Assembly: GCF_003259435.1 (NCBI RefSeq)
Contig: NZ_QLMA01000001.1
Coordinates: forward strand, 124,001 to 188,000
Direction: 5' to 3'
DNA from: Chitinophaga dinghuensis
Lineage (GTDB): Bacteria; Bacteroidota; Bacteroidia; Chitinophagales; Chitinophagaceae
Length of the DNA: 64,000 nucleotides
The notes below the pieces were generated by a model. That model saw nothing but the letters and a program-made list of their open reading frames with translations, was not told the origin of the DNA and did not search any database. The position numbers and the translations under genes were made by a program. Positions 1-6,872 of the stretch are shown here, in pieces. Within the stretch, counting starts at the first letter, position 1. Each line of letters begins with the position of its first letter.

Positions 1-704
1 TGCGTGAGTCCGGATAACACACTATCGCTGACGGCTGCACGAAAAGTACTGGTATTGTCCGCACTGCTGACAACTGCTGGCGTATAGGATGTGGGCCTTG
101 TTCCAATGGGAAAAACTACTTCTCCATCGCTGGGCGAAATATTGGATCTGTAGAGGAATCCATTGCCAAACCGGCCACCGGTAATGATATAGTTGCTATC
201 TGAGTAATTGCGTATAGTCCCTGGCGTTTGGTGACCTACTACCAGATTCCACCCGTTTAGAAAAATAGAACCTCTGCGAAGGTCCAGCTCATGGCTGATT
301 TTCAGGTCATTTAAATCCTCCAGGATTAGTCCTGGTGAATTGACCAGCCGAAGATTAGGAAATACAGTACCGGCATTTTGGGAGACGTTATACCCTCCGC
401 TCACAAACTGATACACGATGGCTGGATTGGATTTTCCGGGCTGAATGAACTGAAACCAGCCGCCAGTGCCGCTTAGTCCGTCACTACTTTCATCCAGGAT
501 GGATGCTCCCGGATTGTTTCTCCAATGCAGTCCGTAAAAATTAATCACAGATCCGGGTGTGGATAATAGGAGTCCTTCATGCGTCATGTCTCCGAAAATG
601 GCGATGGTGTCGCCACCATAGACCGCCATTTTCCCGCCAGGATGCAGCCATGCGCCGGATTGTGCCTGCAATAGTAAAGTGCAGTACAACAGCAAAAAGG
701 TCAA
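1..704 (-). CDS. Secreted surface-type protein, partial, no ATG start
   Basis: Open frame running off the left edge, about 234 residues visible. The N-terminus reads as a hydrophobic signal segment (TFLLLYCTLLLQAQS) followed by a Gly/Asn/Ser-rich beta-type sequence (motifs HPGGKMAVYGG, GWNLVVGHQTPG, DGEVVFPIGT) of the sort seen in large Bacteroidota extracellular proteins. No domain is firmly recognised. The frame is open from 746 but has no ATG or GTG near its beginning. The only ordinary alternative start is TTG at 704, which gives an unusually short signal peptide with no basic residue. Codons upstream of it encode KATIIYIRKT, a good positively charged n-region, so initiation may be at ATT at 740, overlapping the stop codon of the gene upstream. 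It is third in a minus-strand set of secreted proteins and is probably cotranscribed with them. Confidence 0.6.
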   Translation of the reverse strand, partial: MTFLLLYCTLLLQAQSGAWLHPGGKMAVYGGDTIAIFGDMTHEGLLLSTPGSVINFYGLHWRNNPGASILDESSDGLSGTGGWFQFIQPGKSNPAIVYQFVSGGYNVSQNAGTVFPNLRLVNSPGLILEDLNDLKISHELDLRRGSIFLNGWNLVVGHQTPGTIRNYSDSNYIITGGRFGNGFLYRSNISPSDGEVVFPIGTRPTSYTPAVVSSADNTSTFRAAVSDSVLSGLT

Positions 705-735
705 TATCGTTTTTCGTATATAGATAATCGTTGCT

Positions 736-1368
736 TTAATATCCTGTTATAGTAAAGTAGACTTTATGCGTGACGTCGGTATCCATGACGGTTCCGCTAA
801 GTAGCGCTACCAGCGCGGAGTTACCGACCGTCACTGCAAATTGTATTTTCGTCAGACTAAAAGAAGAAACCGTTACGATAGGTGAATTGGTATTATTGGT
901 TCCTCCTGCACCGGTTGCCTGGATATTGATAATCTTGGTATAAAAGCCTGATGGTATATTCACAACAGGCAAACCGGTGCTGAGATTCTGTACTGAGTCT
1001 ACTATAATTTTTATTGGATTAGTGATAGGCGTATTGGTGCCGGCGCCTGCCAGCGAGTAATAGGTTTGTGATACCGTTGGTATTACAATCTTCTGCCAGC
1101 TGGCGCCTACACGGAGATACAGACTACTGTCTGTAGTGCTGAAAACAATCATTCCTGCCGGCGCAGAACTCAATGGGGCTGCGGCCATTGCAGCCGGCGT
1201 GACGCGGGTAAGCAGCAACCCCTGGTTCGTAGAGGCCAACTCCAGTACGGCAGACTTAGTGGTGGCTGTGGTTCCGAGATTACCTAATCGTAGCTGCTGT
1301 GCCTGAACAACTCCAAACAACAGCATCAATAGCACTGAAAGCCACATCACCCTTAGGTTTTGTTGCAT
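736..1368 (-). CDS. Secreted hypothetical protein, fibre-head-like N-terminus
   Basis: 210-residue secreted protein. The start chosen is the ATG at 1368 (MQQNLRVMW), because the longer reading begins with TTG six bases upstream. A signal peptide covers residues 1-24 and ends at VQAQQ. The next about 70 residues (GTTATTKSAVLELAS, NQGLLLTRV, PAGMIVFSTTDSSLYLR) match closely the N-terminal module of the 555-residue protein encoded just upstream, so the two are partial paralogues sharing an export/anchor-type module. The rest is Thr/Asn-rich and beta-like with no catalytic motif. It lies 42 bases downstream of that gene and overlaps the possible ATT start of the next gene. The function is unknown; a surface structural or adhesin-like role is inferred from composition only. 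Confidence 0.7.
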   Translation of the reverse strand: MQQNLRVMWLSVLLMLLFGVVQAQQLRLGNLGTTATTKSAVLELASTNQGLLLTRVTPAAMAAAPLSSAPAGMIVFSTTDSSLYLRVGASWQKIVIPTVSQTYYSLAGAGTNTPITNPIKIIVDSVQNLSTGLPVVNIPSGFYTKIINIQATGAGGTNNTNSPIVTVSSFSLTKIQFAVTVGNSALVALLSGTVMDTDVTHKVYFTITGY

Positions 1369-1410
1369 GCACAAATTTTTAGGTGAACTAATGGACTAAC
1401 CTGCCCGGTA

Positions 1411-3078
1411 TTATTTGCGGATTACATACCAGTTGCTACCATCTGTTTGTAAGGTTACATAACTGTAATCATTGTAAATAATGTAGGTGCTTGCTCCATC
1501 AATTGTGCCGCCGGTAGGGTTGATGGTAAGACTGTTATCAATGCCGCCAGTACCAATCTTTTTGATGGTATAGATTCTTCCGGTTATACCTGAAGGAGAG
1601 GGCAGGGTAACGGTGATACCGGCACTGGTGGTATTGGCCAATACGGTATTATCTGTTGCCAGCAGTGTATAGGTGGAGGTGACAGTGACTATATTCAATG
1701 CCATGGAACCGGTTACCTGTAAGGTCGAATTGGCATCTGCGGTACTTCCGATATTAGCCGCTTTTCCTACTGAAACGGAGTCGCGGAAGGTTTTGGTACC
1801 TGCGAAGCTCTGTGTGCCAGTAGTCACCGCACCACGGGCGGTGAGGGCAGCATCAGGGAGATTGAAAACAATCTTGTTGGCAGTAGTGGTACTGTCAATG
1901 TTGAAGTCGGTACCCGTATTCCCTGTAGCCAGCGAAATGGCAGGCCCAGTCTGGCTGTTGATGGATTTCAGTCCAGCAGAGAATGCGGAGGAATCCACCA
2001 GTCTTTTTTCTACGGCGCCGGTGGTAGGATTACGGAAAAGCACATACGAAGTGGCTGTGCTAACATTATTGGGTGTGGTACCCAGTGTCAGTGTTCCGGA
2101 GATATTAGCGCCGCCAGCGGTAACGGTTAATCCATTTGAAATGGAGGTTCCGCCGGTCACATTCAATCCTGCTCCTGCGGTGAGACTATCCCGGAAGGTT
2201 TTTTGTCCTGCAAAGGTTTGGGCCGTAGTAGTAACTGCACCTGGATTGGTTACATCTGCGGGGCCGAGTTGTAGTTCTCCGGTAGGGCTTATTGTCAGGC
2301 CATTTGGAGTGGAGGCGGCCAGGAGTGCGCCTACAGTGATAGCTTGTTGTTTGCTGCTGAAGGATACCCAGTCGGCATAAGTGAGTAAGCCTGTTTTTTG
2401 GGTAGTACCATTAACAATGGGAATGTTCATCGTTACGGAGCTGTCGGCCGGATTAGCGGTAACGCCAAATGCGGCATTAGCGGTATCTGCTTTGATGGTG
2501 ACCCCCAGGTTTTTAAGTCCGTTGATACTTTGAATGGCATTGGTAAATGCCGCAGAAGACAGGCTACGTTGGCTGACAGTACCAGTGGTAGGATCGATTA
2601 CCAGGGTAGTGATCAGTGTGGTGCTCTGTGGTACATTTTTCAGTTGAACGCTTTGGTCGGTATTCACATGGATGGCCTCTGTAGCGTTGGTACGGATAGA
2701 GAGGGCTTGTCCGTCGGAAGTTCCTATATAATTATTAGTGGGGTTGGTGCCGGCATTTCCCGCCAGGTTCCAGCTATTGGCGGTGAGGGAAAGGCTGTCG
2801 GCCAGTTTAGACCAGTATCCGTTTCTTCTTACGAGTAAGCTTTTATTCTGTGTGAAGAAGATGATCATACCATCCGGGGCGGCGTTTAAGGGCGCCAGGG
2901 TGGTATCTACAATGCGGGGCAGGAGCAGACCTTGTCGGAGGCTTTCCAGTTCCAGTACAGAAGCTTTGTTAATGGTGGAGGGGTTGTCGCCAATTTTCAG
3001 CTGTGCTATAGCGGCTGGAGACAATGCAATAAAAACCAATAAGAGTAATAAATAGTGGTAGTGTTTTTTCATACACAT
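1411..3078 (-). CDS. Secreted tail-fibre/adhesin-like repetitive protein
   Basis: 555-residue protein. Two in-frame ATGs (3078 and 3072) are possible, and the second gives the more usual MKK signal peptide, ending at PAAIAQ. The N-terminal module (about 25-95) has the pattern KASVLELESLRQGLLLPR then PDGMIIFF. The middle is Thr/Ser/Asn/Gly-rich and carries two copies of an AQTFAGQKTFRDS / TQSFAGTKTFRDS motif about 130 residues apart, like phage tail fibres and bacterial trimeric adhesins. The C-terminal about 90 residues (TYTLLATDNTVLANTTSAG, then SYVTLQTDGSNWYVIRK) form a compact beta domain seen in fibre-like proteins. It is first in a minus-strand set with two smaller secreted proteins. An extracellular structural or adhesive role is inferred; no enzyme motif is visible. 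Confidence 0.75.
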   Translation of the reverse strand: MCMKKHYHYLLLLLVFIALSPAAIAQLKIGDNPSTINKASVLELESLRQGLLLPRIVDTTLAPLNAAPDGMIIFFTQNKSLLVRRNGYWSKLADSLSLTANSWNLAGNAGTNPTNNYIGTSDGQALSIRTNATEAIHVNTDQSVQLKNVPQSTTLITTLVIDPTTGTVSQRSLSSAAFTNAIQSINGLKNLGVTIKADTANAAFGVTANPADSSVTMNIPIVNGTTQKTGLLTYADWVSFSSKQQAITVGALLAASTPNGLTISPTGELQLGPADVTNPGAVTTTAQTFAGQKTFRDSLTAGAGLNVTGGTSISNGLTVTAGGANISGTLTLGTTPNNVSTATSYVLFRNPTTGAVEKRLVDSSAFSAGLKSINSQTGPAISLATGNTGTDFNIDSTTTANKIVFNLPDAALTARGAVTTGTQSFAGTKTFRDSVSVGKAANIGSTADANSTLQVTGSMALNIVTVTSTYTLLATDNTVLANTTSAGITVTLPSPSGITGRIYTIKKIGTGGIDNSLTINPTGGTIDGASTYIIYNDYSYVTLQTDGSNWYVIRK

Positions 3079-3221
3079 GGTTGTTTAGGGGAAGACAAAA
3101 GAAATTATATCCAGTTTTGGGTTGACTGGGGTGGTTTTGGGGGAATTGTATGGGGAGATTTTGCTGTTTATTCCGTTTTAAAGATAACGGTTTTTCCTGT
3201 ACGAAAATCGTGGTGCGGGGA

Positions 3222-3252
3222 TAAAAAAAACCGTGGCGAAACCGCCACGGTT
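3222..3252 (-). terminator. Rho-independent terminator after the stress-protein gene
   Basis: On the minus strand an AACCGTGGCG/CGCCACGGTT stem with a four-base loop is followed by a run of Ts (As at 3222-3230 on the plus strand). It lies 34 bases beyond the stop of the universal stress protein gene. Confidence 0.85.
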
Positions 3253-3285
3253 CTGTTGTTTTAGTGATTGTTGAGTGTTAGTCCG

Positions 3286-3711
3286 TTAATGATCTGCTTT
3301 GTTGTAAGGTATCACCAGTACGGGTATACGTGCGTGGCGGATAATGGACTCAGCGGTGCTGCCAAGCAACATGTGATCCAGTCCGGTGCGGCCTTGGGTA
3401 CCTACTACGAGGTAGGCGGCGTTTCTTTCATGCGCTACTTCCAGTGTTACCACTTTAGGATTTCCGGTAGCCACCACGACATTGATATCAGTTCCGGGGT
3501 GTTGATTCTTAAAAGCAGCTAATGATTCTTCTGTTTCTCGGATTCTTGCCGGGAGATCGGCCACTGTTTCAGCGAGGGCGATGCCAAGACCTACTTCTAC
3601 AACGGAGAAGAGGGTAACGCTGGCGTTCATACGTTGGGCAAGGGTTACGCCTTGCCTGATTACTTCCTCGGAAAATGGGCTGAGATCTACCGCAATCATG
3701 ATATCTGACAT
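3286..3711 (-). CDS. Universal stress protein (UspA family, ATP-binding type)
   Basis: 141 residues, the usual size of a single-domain Usp. It begins SDIMIAVDLSPFSEEV, the typical beta1 strand with an Asp ending the strand. The nucleotide-binding signature G-x2-G-x9-G-S/T is present near the C-terminus as GTQGRTGLDHMLLGST, followed by the final strand PVLVIPY. The family binds ATP in the cytoplasm and acts in stress survival; the exact partner cannot be told. The start ATG at 3711 is unambiguous. The gene sits 59 bases downstream of a TetR gene on the same strand, and a palindrome (3752-3765) resembling the TetR promoter palindrome lies between them, so it is a likely direct target. A strong terminator follows. 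Confidence 0.92.
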   Translation of the reverse strand: MSDIMIAVDLSPFSEEVIRQGVTLAQRMNASVTLFSVVEVGLGIALAETVADLPARIRETEESLAAFKNQHPGTDINVVVATGNPKVVTLEVAHERNAAYLVVGTQGRTGLDHMLLGSTAESIIRHARIPVLVIPYNKADH

Positions 3712-3751
3712 ACGACAAGCTATTTAAAGATGAGTAAAGTTTCCGTTGGTA

Positions 3752-3765
3752 TGAATAATTATTCA
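3752..3765. promoter_or_regulatory. Palindrome, probable TetR operator upstream of usp
   Basis: TGAATAATTATTCA is a perfect 14-bp palindrome in the 59-base gap between the TetR gene and the usp gene. It differs only in its centre and last base from TGAATATTTATTCG in the TetR gene's own promoter (4357-4370 read on the minus strand). The same half-site twice beside a TetR gene suggests autoregulation and control of usp. Confidence 0.5.
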
Positions 3766-3770
3766 GTTTG

Positions 3771-4343
3771 TTATGCTTTCAAAGCATCCCAGCATAAATC
3801 GAAAGTCAGATCAATTTTTTTCTTGCTTAAAGTTTCGTTGCTGTAATGCGTTTGTTTCACCAGTTCATTGATAGCTCCCATCATAAAGGTCAGTAACAGG
3901 CCGGTGTCTGCGGTTTTAATCAACATTTCCTGCTGGCCTCTTTCAATCAGGTCAAAGAAAGGAACTGCCAGTTCTCTGGCTTTTTCCCTGGTTTCTTCCG
4001 TGATATAGGGAGAATGATAACATTGTTCCAGGAATACCACCTCTTCAAAATGCTGCAGCTTATACCGGAGGATATTCATCCAAACGGTACGGAACCCCAG
4101 CTTGAAGGGAGTGGTCAGTTCATATCCCCTGAAAGCTACCTGTACAGAGTTCGCCCTGCTCGCTGCAAATAGCGCATTGATGAGCTCGTCTTTACCGGTA
4201 AAATAAACATATAAAGTACCTGTGGCAATACCCGCTTCCCGGGATATGTCGCCCATGGTAATACCCGACAGGCCCTTCTTAGCTACCAGTTTAAGGGCAG
4301 CCTCAAATATCAGTTCCACTTTCCTGTCATCCTTCAATTTCAT
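3771..4343 (-). CDS. TetR/AcrR family transcriptional regulator
   Basis: 190 residues, typical for TetR. The N-terminal DNA-binding domain (about 8-55) shows LIFEAALKLVAKKG, a helix-turn-helix GITMGDISREAGIATGTLY and the classic YVYFTGKDEL end. The remaining helical part is the variable ligand/dimer domain, and the ligand cannot be predicted. ATG at 4343 sits only five bases after a -7 box (TATCTTTG on the minus strand, 4355-4348), so the mRNA is probably leaderless or nearly so. A GAATAAATATTC palindrome overlaps the promoter, consistent with self-repression. The neighbouring usp gene on the same strand is the probable regulon partner. Confidence 0.93.
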   Translation of the reverse strand: MKLKDDRKVELIFEAALKLVAKKGLSGITMGDISREAGIATGTLYVYFTGKDELINALFAASRANSVQVAFRGYELTTPFKLGFRTVWMNILRYKLQHFEEVVFLEQCYHSPYITEETREKARELAVPFFDLIERGQQEMLIKTADTGLLLTFMMGAINELVKQTHYSNETLSKKKIDLTFDLCWDALKA

Positions 4344-4347
4344 ATTA

Positions 4348-4370
4348 CAAAGATAAGCGAATAAATATTC
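4348..4370 (-). promoter_or_regulatory. TetR gene promoter with overlapping palindromic operator
   Basis: The minus strand shows TATCTTTG (4355-4348), an exact match to the Bacteroidota -7 consensus TAnnTTTG. Immediately upstream is the GAATAAATATTC inverted repeat (4359-4370). Its position inside the promoter would block RNA polymerase when bound. Confidence 0.6.
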
Positions 4371-4432
4371 ATTTCTGTATCAAATAAGTTTAAGACAGTG
4401 TTAAATAGAAAGGAAACCAACCCGGCCATAAA

Positions 4433-4464
4433 TGAAAAAGCGTGTCTCAGGAATGAGCACGCTT
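4433..4464 (-). terminator. Terminator of candidate transcript A
   Basis: AAGCGTG...CACGCTT with an inner CTCA/TGAG extension around a four-base loop (one bulged base). Read on the minus strand it is followed by TTTTTCATTT. Confidence 0.65.
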
Positions 4465-4635
4465 GTTTATAACTTGTGTTATCTTAAATAGTTGTTGCCA
4501 CGAATGGGGATTCTGACAATCTTAGTTTTGTAAAAGTTTCACCAATGTTCTGATTTGATTTCTTGCTGTGTTTGAGATTAATAATCTTGTTTATGCCCCA
4601 GTCAGCCCCGCCATTTAGGATGGCCAACCAGGAAC
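4438..4635 (-). ncRNA. Candidate small transcript A (sRNA or small-peptide gene)
   Basis: About 200 nt bounded on the minus strand by a good promoter (TATCTTTG at 4647-4640, TTG 16 bases upstream) and a terminator hairpin ending at 4438. No ATG-initiated frame of useful size lies inside. A frame ending at 4484 can be read from a TTG inside the expected transcript (about 47 residues, ending SESPFVATTI), but it has no recognisable domain and the longer version would start upstream of the promoter. It could be a regulatory RNA or a small protein with a rare start. The transcript boundaries are inferred from signals only. Confidence 0.4.
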
Positions 4636-4639
4636 AATA

Positions 4640-4647
4640 CAAAGATA
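4640..4647 (-). promoter_or_regulatory. Promoter -7 box for candidate transcript A
   Basis: TATCTTTG on the minus strand matches TAnnTTTG exactly. A TTG lies 16 bases upstream, a little closer than the usual spacing. Confidence 0.5.
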
Positions 4648-4713
4648 TCTTCCCAAAATCCGGCAAGTGTTAACAGGAACATTGTTAATACGTGATTAAC
4701 AAAAAAAATTAGA

Positions 4714-4746
4714 CAAAAAAATACCCTTGCAATTATTGCAAGGGTA
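4714..4746 (-). terminator. Strong terminator of candidate transcript B
   Basis: TACCCTTGCAA/TTGCAAGGGTA forms a perfect 11-bp stem with a three-base loop, followed on the minus strand by seven Ts. Confidence 0.8.
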
Positions 4747-4892
4747 GAAGTTGAGAACATTCACATTACAATGTTCCTCCATGGAACTATAATGAATGAT
4801 ACACTAAGACAATCTAGATCGTATTATGAAAAAGCATTTTAATTTTCGATGGTTATACAGCTCCCTACCATTTTAACTGCAGTTGCTGTTAA
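4714..4892 (-). ncRNA. Candidate small structured transcript B
   Basis: Minus-strand interval of about 180 nt from just after a TACTTTTG -7 box (4905-4898) to a perfect 11-bp terminator stem (4746-4722). It can form further hairpins: GTTCC/GGAAC and GAACATT/AATGTTC just before the terminator. The largest early ATG frame is a 10-codon peptide (MVGSCITIEN, 4871-4839), which could be a leader or micropeptide; no longer plausible frame exists. It matches no RNA family I can name by eye (not tmRNA, RNase P or SRP RNA by motif or size). The -35-type box is weak. Confidence 0.4.
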
Positions 4893-5056
4893 CAATTCAA
4901 AAGTAAATAGAAACTTCCGACTATTTAGTTAATCACTGGTTAACCTATCTAAATACTTCCAGTATGTAGTTTTTTCCCTTTCCCTGATACCATTTTTCTA
5001 TAGGCTTGCGCATCCCAAGCTGAATGATTATTTTTTCACCTATTTAATAAGCACCT

Positions 5057-6853
5057 ATGTTCCACCACGTGAAAAAACTACTGTTGTTGTCGTCGCTAAC
5101 CGTCATGTCTATACGAAGCTCTGCCCAGGAGATGCCCGATATGTGGACCACAGGCGCCAACAACAAAGCCAATCCTAACCTGGAATGGTTTAAGTCTGCC
5201 AAATTTGGCCTCTTTATCCATTGGGGCCTCTATTCCAAACTCGGTGGAAAATGGAAAGACTCCTCCTATTACGGCTCCGGAGAATGGATCATGAACCGGG
5301 CTAAAGCGCCCGCAGCCGAATATGCAAAAGTAGCCCAAACCTTCAACCCTACCGGGTTTAACGCGGAACAATGGGCGGAAATCGCCAAAAATAGCGGCGT
5401 GAAATACCTCGTCATCACCGCCAAACACCACGAAGGCTTTAGTATGTACGATTCAAAAGTGACCGACTTCGATATCGTTGATGCTACGCCCTATAAGAAA
5501 GATCCCATGAAAGAACTGGCCGCCGCCTGCAGAAAACAGAATATCCAGTTCGGATTCTATTACTCGCAATTCCTCGACTGGCACGAGCCTAACGGAGGCG
5601 GTAATAAATGGGATTTCAAAGAAGCAGAAAAAGATTACCAGCAATATTATCGCAGTAAGTCGGTTCCACAACTGAAAGAACTCCTTACTAATTACGGAAA
5701 GTTAGGCATCGTTTGGTTTGATATGCCCGGAGGTCTCACCGTGGACCAAACCAAAATCATGATTGATAGTCTGCGTAAACTACAACCCAATTGCCTGTTC
5801 AGTAGCCGCGTAGGCCATGATCTGGGCGATTACCGCGATTTCGGCGACTCAGAAGTGCCACCTACGCCCATTGCTGGCGCATGGGAATCTATCTATACGC
5901 ACAACGATTCCTGGGGCTATATTCAACATGACCTGAATTTCAAATCTCCCCGCGATATTATTCATCTCCTTTCCAACGTGGCTTCCAAAGGCGGAAACCT
6001 CATGCTGAACGTAGGCCCGGATGGCAATGGCAGATGGCCGGAGTATAGTATCAAATACCTGCTGGAAACAGGAAAATGGCTGAAAAAATACGGTGAAAGC
6101 ATCTATGGCACTACGTATGGACTCATCCCGGCCCAGCCCTGGGGTGTCACCACCAGTAAACCAGGAAAATTATACCTCCACATCTGGCAGCAGCCAGATA
6201 ATAATCAATTGAAAATTGCAGGCATCAACGCCAATATTACCAGCGTGCGCATATTGGGAACAACGCAGCCCCTGGCCTGGAAAAAAATCGGTTCTGAAAC
6301 CATCATACAACTGCCGGCTACATTACCAGATGCACGCAATACCGTGTTGATAATGGAATACAAAGGCCAGCAACAGGATCTATCACAGTTACATACACAA
6401 ACTGTCAGTGCCCACTACCCGGAAATTACGATGTCGCCGGTTTGGGCCGTATTTAACGGTGCTGCCTCTACGAAAAGTTTTACCTACTCCCACTATTTCG
6501 GCGATTGGAAACACGATAACTGTGCGATCAATATGACACAGCCAACAGATGCGCTCGTATTCCCGCTACAGGTACAGGAAGCAGGCGATTTTAAAGTGGT
6601 GCTGGATTATAATTGTGAAGCAGGCGCCGCTACACAACCAGGACTGGTTACATTGGGCGCGCAGCAACTGCCCTTCCTCACATTGCCTACAGGCACATAC
6701 GACAGTCACCAGCCCATGTTATTCCTGCAACATGCAGTGGGCGTGATCCATATTGATCAGCCAGGCGAATACAACCTGACAGTGAAACCCGCGAAAGCGA
6801 ATAAGAAAGAACTGTTCAGGTTGCGTAATGTCATCTTGCAACCACTACAATAA
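5057..6853 (+). CDS. GH29 alpha-L-fucosidase, secreted, with C-terminal beta domain
   Basis: 598 residues with a signal peptide (about 1-24, ending SSAQ). The GH29 catalytic barrel shows FGLFIHWGLYS (about 51-60), TAKHHEGFSMYDS (121-133), GFYYSQFLDWH, and VWFDMPGG, where Asp222 is the expected catalytic nucleophile. WES at 276-278 before SWGY lies where family acid/base glutamates often occur (tentative). SNVASKGGNLMLNVGPDGNG ends the barrel. Residues about 350-598 form one or two beta-sandwich modules, longer than minimal GH29 enzymes. It is expected to release alpha-L-fucose in the periplasm or outside the cell. First gene of a three-gene plus-strand set; the next gene starts 19 bases downstream. 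No clear promoter box was seen. Confidence 0.93.
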   Translation: MFHHVKKLLLLSSLTVMSIRSSAQEMPDMWTTGANNKANPNLEWFKSAKFGLFIHWGLYSKLGGKWKDSSYYGSGEWIMNRAKAPAAEYAKVAQTFNPTGFNAEQWAEIAKNSGVKYLVITAKHHEGFSMYDSKVTDFDIVDATPYKKDPMKELAAACRKQNIQFGFYYSQFLDWHEPNGGGNKWDFKEAEKDYQQYYRSKSVPQLKELLTNYGKLGIVWFDMPGGLTVDQTKIMIDSLRKLQPNCLFSSRVGHDLGDYRDFGDSEVPPTPIAGAWESIYTHNDSWGYIQHDLNFKSPRDIIHLLSNVASKGGNLMLNVGPDGNGRWPEYSIKYLLETGKWLKKYGESIYGTTYGLIPAQPWGVTTSKPGKLYLHIWQQPDNNQLKIAGINANITSVRILGTTQPLAWKKIGSETIIQLPATLPDARNTVLIMEYKGQQQDLSQLHTQTVSAHYPEITMSPVWAVFNGAASTKSFTYSHYFGDWKHDNCAINMTQPTDALVFPLQVQEAGDFKVVLDYNCEAGAATQPGLVTLGAQQLPFLTLPTGTYDSHQPMLFLQHAVGVIHIDQPGEYNLTVKPAKANKKELFRLRNVILQPLQ

Positions 6854-6872
6854 CGACTAGAATCAGTGAACA

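Noticed and set aside
1673..2838. Long plus-strand frames opposite the fibre-like gene
   Set aside because: Shadows of a Thr/Ser/Val-rich coding sequence on the other strand; no start signals or protein-like pattern.
4484..4666. 60-residue minus-strand frame as a protein gene
   Set aside because: Its TTG start lies upstream of the promoter box at 4647-4640, and no domain is visible; kept only as part of candidate transcript A.
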